Part shown: one piece after another, positions 1 to 7,867 of the stretch
How positions within the stretch are numbered: the stretch's first letter is position 1
Layout: every line of letters begins with the position of its first letter
Assembly: GCF_000714535.1 (NCBI RefSeq)
Contig: NZ_AUND01000041.1
Span: forward strand, 56,719-120,718
Length of the DNA stretch: 64,000 bases
Direction of reading: 5' to 3'
Origin: Thioclava pacifica DSM 10166
GTDB lineage: Bacteria; Pseudomonadota; Alphaproteobacteria; Rhodobacterales; Rhodobacteraceae
Notes under the pieces: model-generated
What the model saw: only the letters and a program-made list of their open reading frames with translations
Databases searched by the model: none
Told to the model about the DNA's origin: nothing
Made by a program: the position numbers and the translations under genes

Positions 1-776
1 GCAGCCCCGTCGTGCCGGAGGCCTATTACATGTCGATGATCGAGACGGCCGAGGTCGTGGCCGAGCGCTACGGCGTGACGCGTGCGATGCAGGACGCCTA
101 TGCGCTGCAAAGCCAGAACCGCACGGCGGCGGCGCAAGAGGCGGGGCGCTACGCGGAGGAGATCGTGCCGGTCGAGGCGGTGAAGCTCGTGAAGGACAAG
201 GCCACGGGTGAGACGCGCGAGGAAACGGTGCGGCTGGAGCAAGACGAGTGCAATCGCCCCGGCACGACGCTGGACGGGTTGGAGAGCCTGAAGCCGATTC
301 TCGGCCCCGGGAAATGCGTCACCGCCGGGAATGCCTCGCAGCTCTCCGATGGCGCCTCGGCCTGCGTGATCATGTCGGGAGAGGAAGCGGCGCGCCGCGG
401 GCTCTCGCCGCTGGGCGCGTTCCGGGGCTTCGCGGTGGCGGGCTGTGCGCCCGACGAGATGGGCATCGGCCCGGTCTTCGCAATCCCGCGCCTGCTGGAG
501 CGTGCCGGGCTGAGCATCGACGACATCGACCTGTGGGAAATCAACGAGGCCTTTGCCGCGCAACTTCTCTATTGCCGCGACAAGCTCGGCATCCCGGATG
601 AAAAACTCAACGTCGATGGCGGCGCGATCTCGATCGGGCACCCCTATGGCATGTCGGGCGCGCGCATGGCGGGGCATGTCCTGATCGAGGGCAAGCGGCG
701 CGGCGCGCGCTACGGCGTGGTATCGATGTGCATCGGTGGCGGCCAAGGTGCCGCGGGGCTGTTCGAGATTTTCTGA
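1..776 (+). CDS. Thiolase / acetyl-CoA C-acyltransferase, C-terminal part
   Basis: This is the carboxyl part of a thiolase that enters from the left edge of the window; the open frame is continuous from base 3, so the true start lies upstream. Thiolases join or cleave acyl-CoA units, as in PHA synthesis or beta-oxidation. Visible family signatures are NEAFAAQ (about residue 178 of the visible part), the glycine-rich [16 protein letters not shown] block carrying the catalytic His, and the C-terminal CIGGGQG with the second active-site Cys. The N-terminal nucleophilic Cys lies outside the window. The next gene is a PHA-synthase-like protein, which suits a role in hydroxyalkanoate or short acyl-CoA metabolism. 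The exact chain-length class cannot be told from this fragment. Confidence 0.93.
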   Translation, partial: SPVVPEAYYMSMIETAEVVAERYGVTRAMQDAYALQSQNRTAAAQEAGRYAEEIVPVEAVKLVKDKATGETREETVRLEQDECNRPGTTLDGLESLKPILGPGKCVTAGNASQLSDGASACVIMSGEEAARRGLSPLGAFRGFAVAGCAPDEMGIGPVFAIPRLLERAGLSIDDIDLWEINEAFAAQLLYCRDKLGIPDEKLNVDGGAISIGHPYGMSGARMAGHVLIEGKRRGARYGVVSMCIGGGQGAAGLFEIF

Positions 777-781
777 GCTCA

Positions 782-809
782 GGCCTGCAGGGCGAAGGCT
801 TTGCAGGCC
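782..809 (+). terminator. Hairpin after the thiolase gene
   Basis: An 8-bp perfect inverted repeat, GGCCTGCA at 782-789 and TGCAGGCC at 802-809, starts five bases after the thiolase stop. There is no T-run after it, so it is a possible rather than a standard intrinsic terminator. Confidence 0.4.
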
Positions 810-1062
810 ATGGGTTTCATTGCTGGCATCAAAACGCGCGTCGATCCGCCGATCGGTGATGCCTGTAGGCCGTGTCCTCGGGTTGCGCCGAACGCGTTGA
901 TCACCTGAGCAGAAATCCGGCAGCTCGGCCTCGCACTGCACCTCACCTGCACACACCGAGATTTCACGATCCCGCGCGCCTTTCGGACTTCGCTTGCAAT
1001 TGCACAGCCTGTGGCGTTTCAAGAAGATGCGGCGGTGCAGAAACATCTTGCGAGTGATGATC

Positions 1063-2208
1063 ATGAGCGATGCCGAAAAAACCTACGAGCACAGCGTTCC
1101 CTTCTTCTGGCCGATGGCGGCTGCGATGGAGTGGCAGAAGATCGGCCTCGACGCGGTCGAGAAAGGGCTGACCTATCTCGACGAGGCCGCGAAGATCACG
1201 ACCCCGCCCGAGCCGCAATGGGCCACGAAGAACGAGGTGCTCCTTGATCTCGACACGATGCGGCTGCGCGATTTCGGCGGCACAGGCGGCGGCATCCCGG
1301 TTCTGGTCGATGCGCCCTATGCCGGGCATTCCTCGACCATCGCGGATTACGCGAAAGGCCAGAGCCTGATCGAGACGCTGCTGGCTGCCGGGCTGGGGCG
1401 CGTTTTGTGCACTGACTGGAAAAGCGCGACGCCCGAGATGCGCGATTTCGACATCGACAAATATCTCGCCGAGATCAATGTCGCGGTCGATGATCTCGGC
1501 GGGCGGGTGATGCTGGTGGGGCTGTGTCAGGGGGGCTGGATGTCGGCGATGTATGCCGCGCGCTTCCCCGAGAAAGTCGCGGGGCTCGTGCTGGCGGGCT
1601 CGCCCATCGACACCGATGCCGGGCACGGACCGATCCGCAAGCTCGCCCATCAGATGCCGCTTTCGGCCTATCGGGAGATGGTCGAGGCTGGCGAGGGCCG
1701 GATGCCGGGGCGCTTCATGCTCACCGGCTGGAAGAACATGCATGCCGATCAGCAGTATTTCGGCAAGTTCGTCGATCTCTACGAGCATATCGACGACCGC
1801 AATTTCATGAAGCGCACCGAGCGGTTCGAGAGCTGGTATGAAAACCCGATCGACCTGCCGGGACGCTATTACCTGCAGGCGATCGAGCTGCTGTTCAAAC
1901 GAAACCTGTTTGCCAAGGGTAAGTTCGTGGGCCTCGGGCAAAAGCTCGATCTGGGTGCGATCACCTGCCCCGCCTTCCTGCTCGCGGGCAAGGCGGATGA
2001 CATCACGACGCGCGAACAGGTCTTCGCCGCCGAGACGCTGCTGGGCACGCCGCGCGGCGAGATCACCTCGCGCCTGGTCGAGGGCGGCCATATCGGCCTC
2101 TTCATGGGCAGCCACACCCTTTCGACAGTCTGGCCGGAAATCGGCCAGTGGCTCGGGGCGCTCGGGGCCAAATCCGGAGACACGAAAAATGGATCAGACC
2201 GTCACTGA
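1063..2208 (+). CDS. PHA-synthase-like alpha/beta hydrolase
   Basis: A cytosolic alpha/beta-hydrolase-fold protein of about 381 residues. The nucleophile elbow reads GLCQGGW with Cys about residue 155, which matches the GxCxGG box of polyhydroxyalkanoate synthases rather than the GxSxG of ordinary lipases. A late GKADDITTREQ segment and a GGHIGLF segment give the expected acid and histidine positions of the triad. It is shorter than typical class I PhaC (about 570-600 residues) because most of the PhaC N-terminal domain is absent. It sits between a thiolase and an ion pump, and its last 20 bases overlap the next gene. ATG at 1057 is an alternative start and the ribosome site is weak in both cases. 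It could be a short PHA polymerase, an intracellular PHA hydrolase, or an acyltransferase relative. Confidence 0.75.
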   Translation: MSDAEKTYEHSVPFFWPMAAAMEWQKIGLDAVEKGLTYLDEAAKITTPPEPQWATKNEVLLDLDTMRLRDFGGTGGGIPVLVDAPYAGHSSTIADYAKGQSLIETLLAAGLGRVLCTDWKSATPEMRDFDIDKYLAEINVAVDDLGGRVMLVGLCQGGWMSAMYAARFPEKVAGLVLAGSPIDTDAGHGPIRKLAHQMPLSAYREMVEAGEGRMPGRFMLTGWKNMHADQQYFGKFVDLYEHIDDRNFMKRTERFESWYENPIDLPGRYYLQAIELLFKRNLFAKGKFVGLGQKLDLGAITCPAFLLAGKADDITTREQVFAAETLLGTPRGEITSRLVEGGHIGLFMGSHTLSTVWPEIGQWLGALGAKSGDTKNGSDRH

Positions 2209-4612
2209 GCCGCAAACCCGCAACAACGTGCCGACAACGGACCGCAAGACAGGTCTGAGCGCGGCGGAAGCGGCCCAGCGGCTCGAGCGATACGGTCCCA
2301 ACGCGCTCCAGAGCGACGAGAAAACCCTGCTGCAACGGATCGCGGGCTATTTCTGGGGGCCGATCCCTTGGCTGATCGAGCTTGCCGCGCTTCTGTCCCT
2401 CGTGCTGCGCGACTGGTCCGATTTCGGCGTGATCTTCGTGATGTTGCTGATCAACGCCGCGGTCGGCTTCAAGGAAGAGAGCAAGGCGAGTTCGGCCATC
2501 GCGGCGCTCAAGGCGCAGCTCGCGCCCAATGCCCGCGTGAAACGGGACGGGCAATGGCAGGAAATCGCGGCGCGCGATCTTGTCCCCGGCGATATCGTCC
2601 GCCTCTCCATCGGCCAGATCATCCCGGCCGATCTGACGCTCTTCGACGGACAATATCTTTCCGTGGACGAGGCCGCGCTGACGGGCGAGTCGCTCCCCGT
2701 CGACAAGGCCGTTGGCGACAGCGCCTATTCCGGCTCGGTCGTGAAGCTGGGCGAGATGACCGGCGAAGTTACCGCGACCGGAATGGACACCTATTTCGGG
2801 CATACCGCGTCGCTGGTTCAGACCACGACCGGCAAGTCGCATTTCCAGAAAGCCGTGATGCAGATCGGCAATTTCCTGATCGCGGCGGCGCTGGTTCTGG
2901 TGGCGATGATCGTGATCGTCTCCTTCCAGCGGCACAATCCGCCGCTCGAGGTGATCCAGTTCGCGCTGATCCTGACGGTGGCGGCGATCCCGGTGGCCTT
3001 GCCGACGGTTCTCTCGGTCACGATGGCGGTGGGCGCGGAACGTCTGGCGCGGATGAAGGCGATCGTCTCGCGGCTCGTGTCGATTGAGGAACTGGCCGGG
3101 GTGGATGTGCTCTGCTCCGACAAGACCGGAACGCTGACGCTCAACGAGCTGACGGTCGAGGATCCGCGCCCGGCCGAAGGCATCGCGGTCGAGGATTTGC
3201 TGCGTGCTGCTGCGCTCGCCTGTGACCGCGATGCCCCCGACGCGATCGATACGGCGGTGCTCGCGGTCGCGGACGAGGTCGCATTGGCAGATGCCGAAAC
3301 GCTCAGCTTCACCCCGTTCGATCCGATCAGCAAACGGAGCGCGGCAGAGGTTCAGGTCGGCACCGAGCACTGGCAGGTCTCCAAAGGCGCGCCGCAGGTC
3401 ATCGTGGAACTTTGCGCCGTGGCCGGACCGGTCCGCGAAGCCATTGATAGCCAGGTCGAGGAACTGGCGCAGCAGGGCTATCGCGCACTGGCAGCAGCGA
3501 GACAGGTTGCTGGCAAGTCGTGGGAGTTTCTTGGCCTGCTGCCAATCATCGACCCGCCGCGCCCCGATGCGGCCAGCACCATCGCAGAGGCGCGTCAAAT
3601 GGGGATCGACGTGAAGATCATCACCGGCGACCACGAGGCGATCGCGCGCCAGATCGCCGGCAAGCTCGATCTCGGCCAAAAGATCTATCCCGCGGGCGAA
3701 TTGCTCGACGGGGACCCGGCGACCGTGGAGGCCAATGTTCGCGCCGCTGACGGCTTCGCGCGTGTTCTGCCCGAACACAAGTTCCGCATCGTCGAGGTGC
3801 TTCAGGCCGGACATTCCATCGTCGCGATGACCGGGGACGGGGTGAACGACGCCCCTGCCCTGCGCAAGGCCGATGCAGGCATTGCCGTGAGCGGCGCGAC
3901 AGATGCCGCCCGCGCCGCCGCCGATCTCGTCCTCACCGACAAGGGACTGTCGATCATCACCACGGCCATCGAGGAGTCGCGTCGGATCTTCGCCCGGATG
4001 ACGAGCTACGCCACCTTCCGCGTGGCCGAGACGATCCGGGTCCTGCTGTTCATGACGCTCACCATTCTCGTCTTCGATTTCTACCCGGTGACCGCGATCA
4101 TGATCGTGCTGCTGGCGGTGCTCAACGATTTCCCGATCATGATGATCGCCTATGATAACGTCTCTGTCTCACAGCGCCCGGTGCGATGGGATATGCGCCG
4201 CGTGCTGACCGTTGCGGCCGCCCTCGGCGTGACCGGAGTGATCGAGACGTTTTTGCTGTTCTGGTTCGTCGATGCCCATCTCGGCCTGCCCCGCGAGGAG
4301 ATCCAGACGATCATCTTCCTCAAGCTTCTCGTCTCGGGGCATATGACGCTGTTCGTCACACGCCATCAAAGCTGGTTCTGGCGCAGGCCCTTCCCGGCAT
4401 TGCGGCTCTTTGCGACCACCGAGGCGACACAGCTCCTGGGCACGCTGATCGCGGTCTATGGGCTTTTCGTGACGCCCATCGGCTGGGGGCCCGCGCTGCT
4501 GGTCTGGCTCTATTGTCTCGCATGGCTGCCGCTTGAAGGGGCGATGGCGATCCTGGTGCGCGCGGTCTACGATCGCAAGGTATCGCCCCGGGGAGCCGGC
4601 TTGGTGCATTGA
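2189..4612 (+). CDS. Plasma-membrane proton-translocating P-type ATPase (type IIIA)
   Basis: An 807-residue P-type ATPase of the proton-pump class (relative of fungal and plant Pma1/AHA and archaeal homologs). In order: N-terminal cation-ATPase domain (about 20-90) with the first membrane pair, actuator domain with TGES (about 165), two membrane segments with PVALP, phosphorylation site CSDKTGT (Asp about 311), nucleotide domain, TGD and the GDGVND hinge motif (about 549), then six C-terminal membrane segments. No heavy-metal-binding domain or CPx motif is seen, which argues against a copper or zinc exporter. The chosen ATG overlaps the upstream hydrolase by 20 bases, so translation is probably coupled. 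Such bacterial pumps are usually linked to pH or acid homeostasis; that role here is inferred. Confidence 0.9.
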   Translation: MDQTVTEPQTRNNVPTTDRKTGLSAAEAAQRLERYGPNALQSDEKTLLQRIAGYFWGPIPWLIELAALLSLVLRDWSDFGVIFVMLLINAAVGFKEESKASSAIAALKAQLAPNARVKRDGQWQEIAARDLVPGDIVRLSIGQIIPADLTLFDGQYLSVDEAALTGESLPVDKAVGDSAYSGSVVKLGEMTGEVTATGMDTYFGHTASLVQTTTGKSHFQKAVMQIGNFLIAAALVLVAMIVIVSFQRHNPPLEVIQFALILTVAAIPVALPTVLSVTMAVGAERLARMKAIVSRLVSIEELAGVDVLCSDKTGTLTLNELTVEDPRPAEGIAVEDLLRAAALACDRDAPDAIDTAVLAVADEVALADAETLSFTPFDPISKRSAAEVQVGTEHWQVSKGAPQVIVELCAVAGPVREAIDSQVEELAQQGYRALAAARQVAGKSWEFLGLLPIIDPPRPDAASTIAEARQMGIDVKIITGDHEAIARQIAGKLDLGQKIYPAGELLDGDPATVEANVRAADGFARVLPEHKFRIVEVLQAGHSIVAMTGDGVNDAPALRKADAGIAVSGATDAARAAADLVLTDKGLSIITTAIEESRRIFARMTSYATFRVAETIRVLLFMTLTILVFDFYPVTAIMIVLLAVLNDFPIMMIAYDNVSVSQRPVRWDMRRVLTVAAALGVTGVIETFLLFWFVDAHLGLPREEIQTIIFLKLLVSGHMTLFVTRHQSWFWRRPFPALRLFATTEATQLLGTLIAVYGLFVTPIGWGPALLVWLYCLAWLPLEGAMAILVRAVYDRKVSPRGAGLVH

Positions 4613-4740
4613 TTTCTTGCGCCCCATGAAACGTGGTAAAAGCGGATCATGGAGGTCTGTCAGATACAGCGGCATGCTCTTCGACGCGACATCGAAGCAC
4701 TCGAGCCCGTTTACCGCGAGTTGGCACGAGAAGGGTCAAA

Positions 4741-5544
4741 GTGACGACCAAACCCATCGTGTATCACATCCCGGCGTGCCCGTTCTCGCAGCGGCTGGAA
4801 ATCCTCTTGAGCCTTCGGGACCAGTTGGAGGCGGTGGAGTTTCGGGCGGTCGACATCACGCGCCCGCGCGACCCCGAGCTGCTGGCAAAGTCCCGCGGGA
4901 CGACTGCTTTGCCGATGCTCGAATTGCCGGACGGCCGGATCCTCAAGGAAAGCCTGATCATACTCGACTATCTAGACGAGGTTTTGCCGGGACCGACGCT
5001 TCGGCGCCGTGATCCGCTTGAGCACGCGATCGAACGCCTGCTGACGGCAAAGGAAGGCCCGTTTGTCAGCGCGGGCTACGAGATGGTCCTGAACCAAGAC
5101 AGGGCGCGCAAGCCTGACTTCCTCAAGCGCCTTCTGAACGCCTATCGCGCCATCGACGACTTTCTCGACGAACACAATCCGGACGGGACCTACCTTTTCG
5201 ATGAGTTCGGTTACGCCGAATGCGTCTTCACGCCGATTTTCATGCGCTTCTGGTTTCTCGATTATTACGAGGGCTTCGAGCTTCCAAAGGATGATGGCTT
5301 CGATCGTGTCGCCCGCTGGAAGGAGGCCTGCCTCGCCCACCGCGCCGCGCAGCAGGTCAGCAAGGAGCAGATCGTGAAACTCTATTATGATTACGCCTTT
5401 GGGGCCGGTAATGGCGCGCTTCTACCGGGGCGTTCCCTCTCAAGCTTCGTTTTCGAACCCGATTGGTCGTCGCGCCCTTGGCCCCCATCGACGAAGTACG
5501 GGCGCGCCGCGACAGATGAAGCTCTTGGTTTAACATCGCCATAA
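4741..5544 (+). CDS. Glutathione S-transferase family protein
   Basis: A 267-residue soluble protein with an N-terminal thioredoxin-fold GST domain (about 5-85) and an all-helical C-terminal domain. The motif CPFSQ (Cys about 13) sits at the end of the first strand, as in cysteine-type GSTs (omega/lambda/beta-like), and a cis-proline ALPMLEL plus KESLIILDYL glutathione-binding segment follow. GTG 4741 is preferred because AGAAGG lies just upstream and the longer frame has no GST homology before it. The last about 45 residues are proline/serine-rich and look like an unstructured tail. It follows the proton ATPase by 128 bases. The substrate is unknown; detoxification or thiol-disulfide exchange are the family roles. 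Confidence 0.85.
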   Translation: MTTKPIVYHIPACPFSQRLEILLSLRDQLEAVEFRAVDITRPRDPELLAKSRGTTALPMLELPDGRILKESLIILDYLDEVLPGPTLRRRDPLEHAIERLLTAKEGPFVSAGYEMVLNQDRARKPDFLKRLLNAYRAIDDFLDEHNPDGTYLFDEFGYAECVFTPIFMRFWFLDYYEGFELPKDDGFDRVARWKEACLAHRAAQQVSKEQIVKLYYDYAFGAGNGALLPGRSLSSFVFEPDWSSRPWPPSTKYGRAATDEALGLTSP

Positions 5545-5784
5545 GGCATCTGGTCCCGGCGTTCGGCTTTACCGGTTGTCGCGCGAAACCAAGTATTGAC
5601 CGAGCGTCGTCAGAGCGGCGCTTTCCCCGAGCGGCCATATGTGCGGCGTTCGATCTGGATGCGGTCCGGGCGTGACGAGGCTCAGGAACGCTAACACTTA
5701 CCCTTCGTCGTGATGCGCTGAGTTCACCCTCCCCCGGCACGATCCAGATCAAGCAAGATTGGTCGCGGGATTACTTGAGGTGGG

Positions 5785-5811
5785 AAAAGGCCGCCGTTTG
5801 TGCCGGCGGCC
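5785..5811 (-). terminator. Intrinsic terminator of the tail-collar operon
   Basis: On the minus strand an 8-bp GC stem (arms 5804-5811 and 5789-5796, 7-base loop) is followed by TTTT (5788-5785). It lies 22 bases after the stop of the last tail-collar gene and fits a rho-independent terminator. Confidence 0.8.
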
Positions 5812-5832
5812 AATCGACGACAGCCGCGACGC

Positions 5833-6375
5833 TTAGTCGAAGCTCGGGTAGACCCCCTGCACGCAGATGCAATAGACCAGCGACAAATTCGGCTGATCGT
5901 TCTCATGCGGAGCACCGCTCCCCGATGGCATGACCGCACCGGGCGCGAATGTTGTCGGGTTCTGGATCGGCGTGTCGGTATAGCCATTCGCCCCCGTCGA
6001 GATCCATGTGTCGCCCGCAGCCGGGACAGCGGTCGCGTTCGTGCCCTCGGGATAGACCGAAAGCGCATGCGAGTGCGGCGGCAGATCCGCTTCGGTCAGC
6101 GAAACGGCATCGGTGCCGACACGCTGACCCATCGCCCGCGGAGTAAGCCCCGGCCCCGCGCCCTGCCCCGCGACGACACTGGACGACATGCCGCTGGCGC
6201 CATTGAGATTGGGCAATCCAAAAGTGGTACGCCCGTCCCCGCCATAGGTCGTCCCGATCAACGAGAAGACGGCCGTGTATTGCGAAACCGGCACGAGGCG
6301 GCCGTCGCAAGGCAGCCAGCCCTGGGGAATGAAGCTGTAGGGAAATGGCATGACCGTGCAAAGAATGGGGTCCAT
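5833..6375 (-). CDS. Tail-collar domain protein (MdpB-like), third of three
   Basis: A 180-residue protein of the phage tail-collar / microcystin-dependent-protein family. It shows the usual N-terminal pattern of an IPQGWLPCDGRL segment, SLIGTTYGGDGRTTFGLPNL, and a central SLTEADLPPHSHAL motif. A variable Gly/Ala/Thr-rich part follows, then a short C-terminal PNLSLVYCICVQGVYP block. A good ribosome site (GGACAGGAT) precedes the ATG. It is the last gene of a three-gene minus-strand operon of paralogs and is followed by a strong terminator. No other phage structural genes are nearby, so it is likely a chromosomal surface or secreted structural protein rather than a prophage fibre. Confidence 0.9.
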   Translation of the reverse strand: MDPILCTVMPFPYSFIPQGWLPCDGRLVPVSQYTAVFSLIGTTYGGDGRTTFGLPNLNGASGMSSSVVAGQGAGPGLTPRAMGQRVGTDAVSLTEADLPPHSHALSVYPEGTNATAVPAAGDTWISTGANGYTDTPIQNPTTFAPGAVMPSGSGAPHENDQPNLSLVYCICVQGVYPSFD

Positions 6376-6405
6376 ATCCTGTCCTTTCCGAAAAGACCGG
6401 GGCGC

Positions 6406-6945
6406 TCAGGAGCGCGGCGGGAAAATACCGTCATAGGCGATGCAATAGTTCATCACCGTCGTCGGCATCATGTTCTGGTGCGGGTGCGCTGAGCCACTCA
6501 AGCCGATCGAAGCGGGGTTCAGCGTCACGGGCGTACCGCCGGGCTGAGCCGAATAGCGCGTGACGTCGCTTCCGCCCGCGGTGGCGAACTCGACATCCGG
6601 GCCGGGAACGGCCGTGGCGTTGGCGGCCGGGTTCTGGCTCGCCGCTTGAATCGCGTGCGAATGCGAGGGCATCTCGGCATCCGTAAGCGCGACGGCCTCC
6701 ATCCCGACCTTGTCGCCCAGCTTGTAGACCGAGAGCCCCGGTCCTTGCCCCATTCCGAGCGGGATACGCCCGCGCAGGTCCGGCACCGCGAAGGTCGTGG
6801 TGCCATCCCCGCCGTAAAACGTCCCGATGAGCGCAAACAGCATCTGATACTGGTTGATCGCCAATAATTGCCCCTGACAGCTGATCCATCCCTGCGGCGT
6901 CCGCGGGAAGGCAAACAGCATGATCTGTCCGATGAAGGGTTCCAT
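6406..6945 (-). CDS. Tail-collar domain protein (MdpB-like), second of three
   Basis: A 179-residue paralog of its two neighbours. It has the canonical start MEPFIGQIMLFAF, the RTPQGWISCQGQLL and ALIGTFYGGDGTTTFAVPDLRGR segments, then ALTDAEMPSHSHAI with the family HSH motif, and ends with MNYCIAYDGIFPPRS. GAGAGGA lies just before the ATG. Spacing to the flanking genes is 30-36 bases, so the three are co-transcribed. The middle segment differs most between paralogs, as expected if the collar fold is kept while the exposed distal part diversifies. Family function is uncertain outside phages. Confidence 0.9.
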   Translation of the reverse strand: MEPFIGQIMLFAFPRTPQGWISCQGQLLAINQYQMLFALIGTFYGGDGTTTFAVPDLRGRIPLGMGQGPGLSVYKLGDKVGMEAVALTDAEMPSHSHAIQAASQNPAANATAVPGPDVEFATAGGSDVTRYSAQPGGTPVTLNPASIGLSGSAHPHQNMMPTTVMNYCIAYDGIFPPRS

Positions 6946-6981
6946 GTTTTTTCCTCTCCGTTCAGGCTGATCCGTCGCGCC

Positions 6982-7494
6982 TTACGAGCGCTGCGGGAAG
7001 ATGCCCTGGAGGGCGATGATGTAATTGACGCAGAGGGACGGCTGCATATTGGGATGCGCGTTGCCGCCGCCTGTGTGACCGATATTCGTCTGCGCCAGAG
7101 CGACCGGCGCCTCGACACTTCCATAGAGGGTCCCGGCCGGAATGTTGCCCGAGGCGATCACCTTATTGTCCGGCGCAATCGGCGCGCGCCCCGCGATCGC
7201 CAGTTGAGAGGCTACAAAGGGATGACTATGGCTGGGCATCGTGGTTTCGGTGAGCGTCACCGTCTCGCTACCCGCTTGTTGTGCTCGCGTCTGGATCGGA
7301 GCACCGCGCGGACTGCGCCCCCGCAGATCGGGGAGTGCAAAGCTCGTGCGCCCGTCGCCGCCAAATTCGTTCCCCAAGAGTGAAAACAGCGCGGAATATT
7401 GCGCGATGCTCATCAACTGACCGTTGCACAGCGCCCAGTTTCTCGGCGCAAAATCGAAAGCAACGGGCATGATCATACCCAGTAATGGTTCCAT
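6982..7494 (-). CDS. Tail-collar domain protein (MdpB-like), first of three
   Basis: A 170-residue protein and the first gene of the operon. It carries MEPLLGMIMPVAFDFAP, NWALCNGQLMSI, SLLGNEFGGDGRTSFALPDLRGR, then TLTETTMPSHSHPF and the C-terminal QPSLCVNYIIALQGIFP. The start has GAGGGGAT upstream. It diverges from the giant autotransporter gene across a 373-base shared promoter region. No signal peptide is visible in any of the three, so export would need another route. Confidence 0.9.
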   Translation of the reverse strand: MEPLLGMIMPVAFDFAPRNWALCNGQLMSIAQYSALFSLLGNEFGGDGRTSFALPDLRGRSPRGAPIQTRAQQAGSETVTLTETTMPSHSHPFVASQLAIAGRAPIAPDNKVIASGNIPAGTLYGSVEAPVALAQTNIGHTGGGNAHPNMQPSLCVNYIIALQGIFPQRS

Positions 7495-7867
7495 TGGAGT
7501 ATCCCCTCAACTCTCCTCTAAGGCGACGTTACGGGTGTGAATCCCATGCAGCAATGTACAACTTTGTGTTGATTTGCCGCATTGACATTCTCTCATTATG
7601 GGAAGCCGTTCTTTCGCGCCTGACATGTTCTGGCCAATATCTCTGCGCCGCACCACTGCATCTTTGCTGTCACGGCCGCACCCCCTCTCACCTCTTGCGC
7701 GGGGAACAAAACATAAGAAACATTGACGGAAATCATGCCGAGGCGTAGCGTCCCAGGAAGGGAACAGGAACTCGCGCATTATTTTACTGATTGCCCCAAG
7801 GGGATTCTCTGACGATTTTCACCGATGTGTCCGAGCTACACTGTGATTTCAGTGGGGACGACAAGAT
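7495..7867. promoter_or_regulatory. Shared divergent promoter region, tail-collar operon and autotransporter
   Basis: A 373-base gap between divergent genes with no credible coding frame. It is AT-richer than the flanks and holds promoter-like hexamers, for example TTGACA around 7582-7587 on the plus strand. A GGGGAC ribosome site lies just before the autotransporter ATG. No clear palindrome could be assigned to a regulator. Confidence 0.45.

Noticed and set aside
2102..3814. Long minus-strand frame opposite the P-type ATPase
   Set aside because: The plus strand encodes all P-type ATPase motifs; the antisense frame is His/Arg/Asp-rich with none.
5833..7494. Prophage remnant, suggested by tail-collar domains
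   Set aside because: No capsid, tail, terminase, lysis or integrase genes nearby; three intact paralogs with their own promoter and terminator fit a chromosomal MdpB-type operon.
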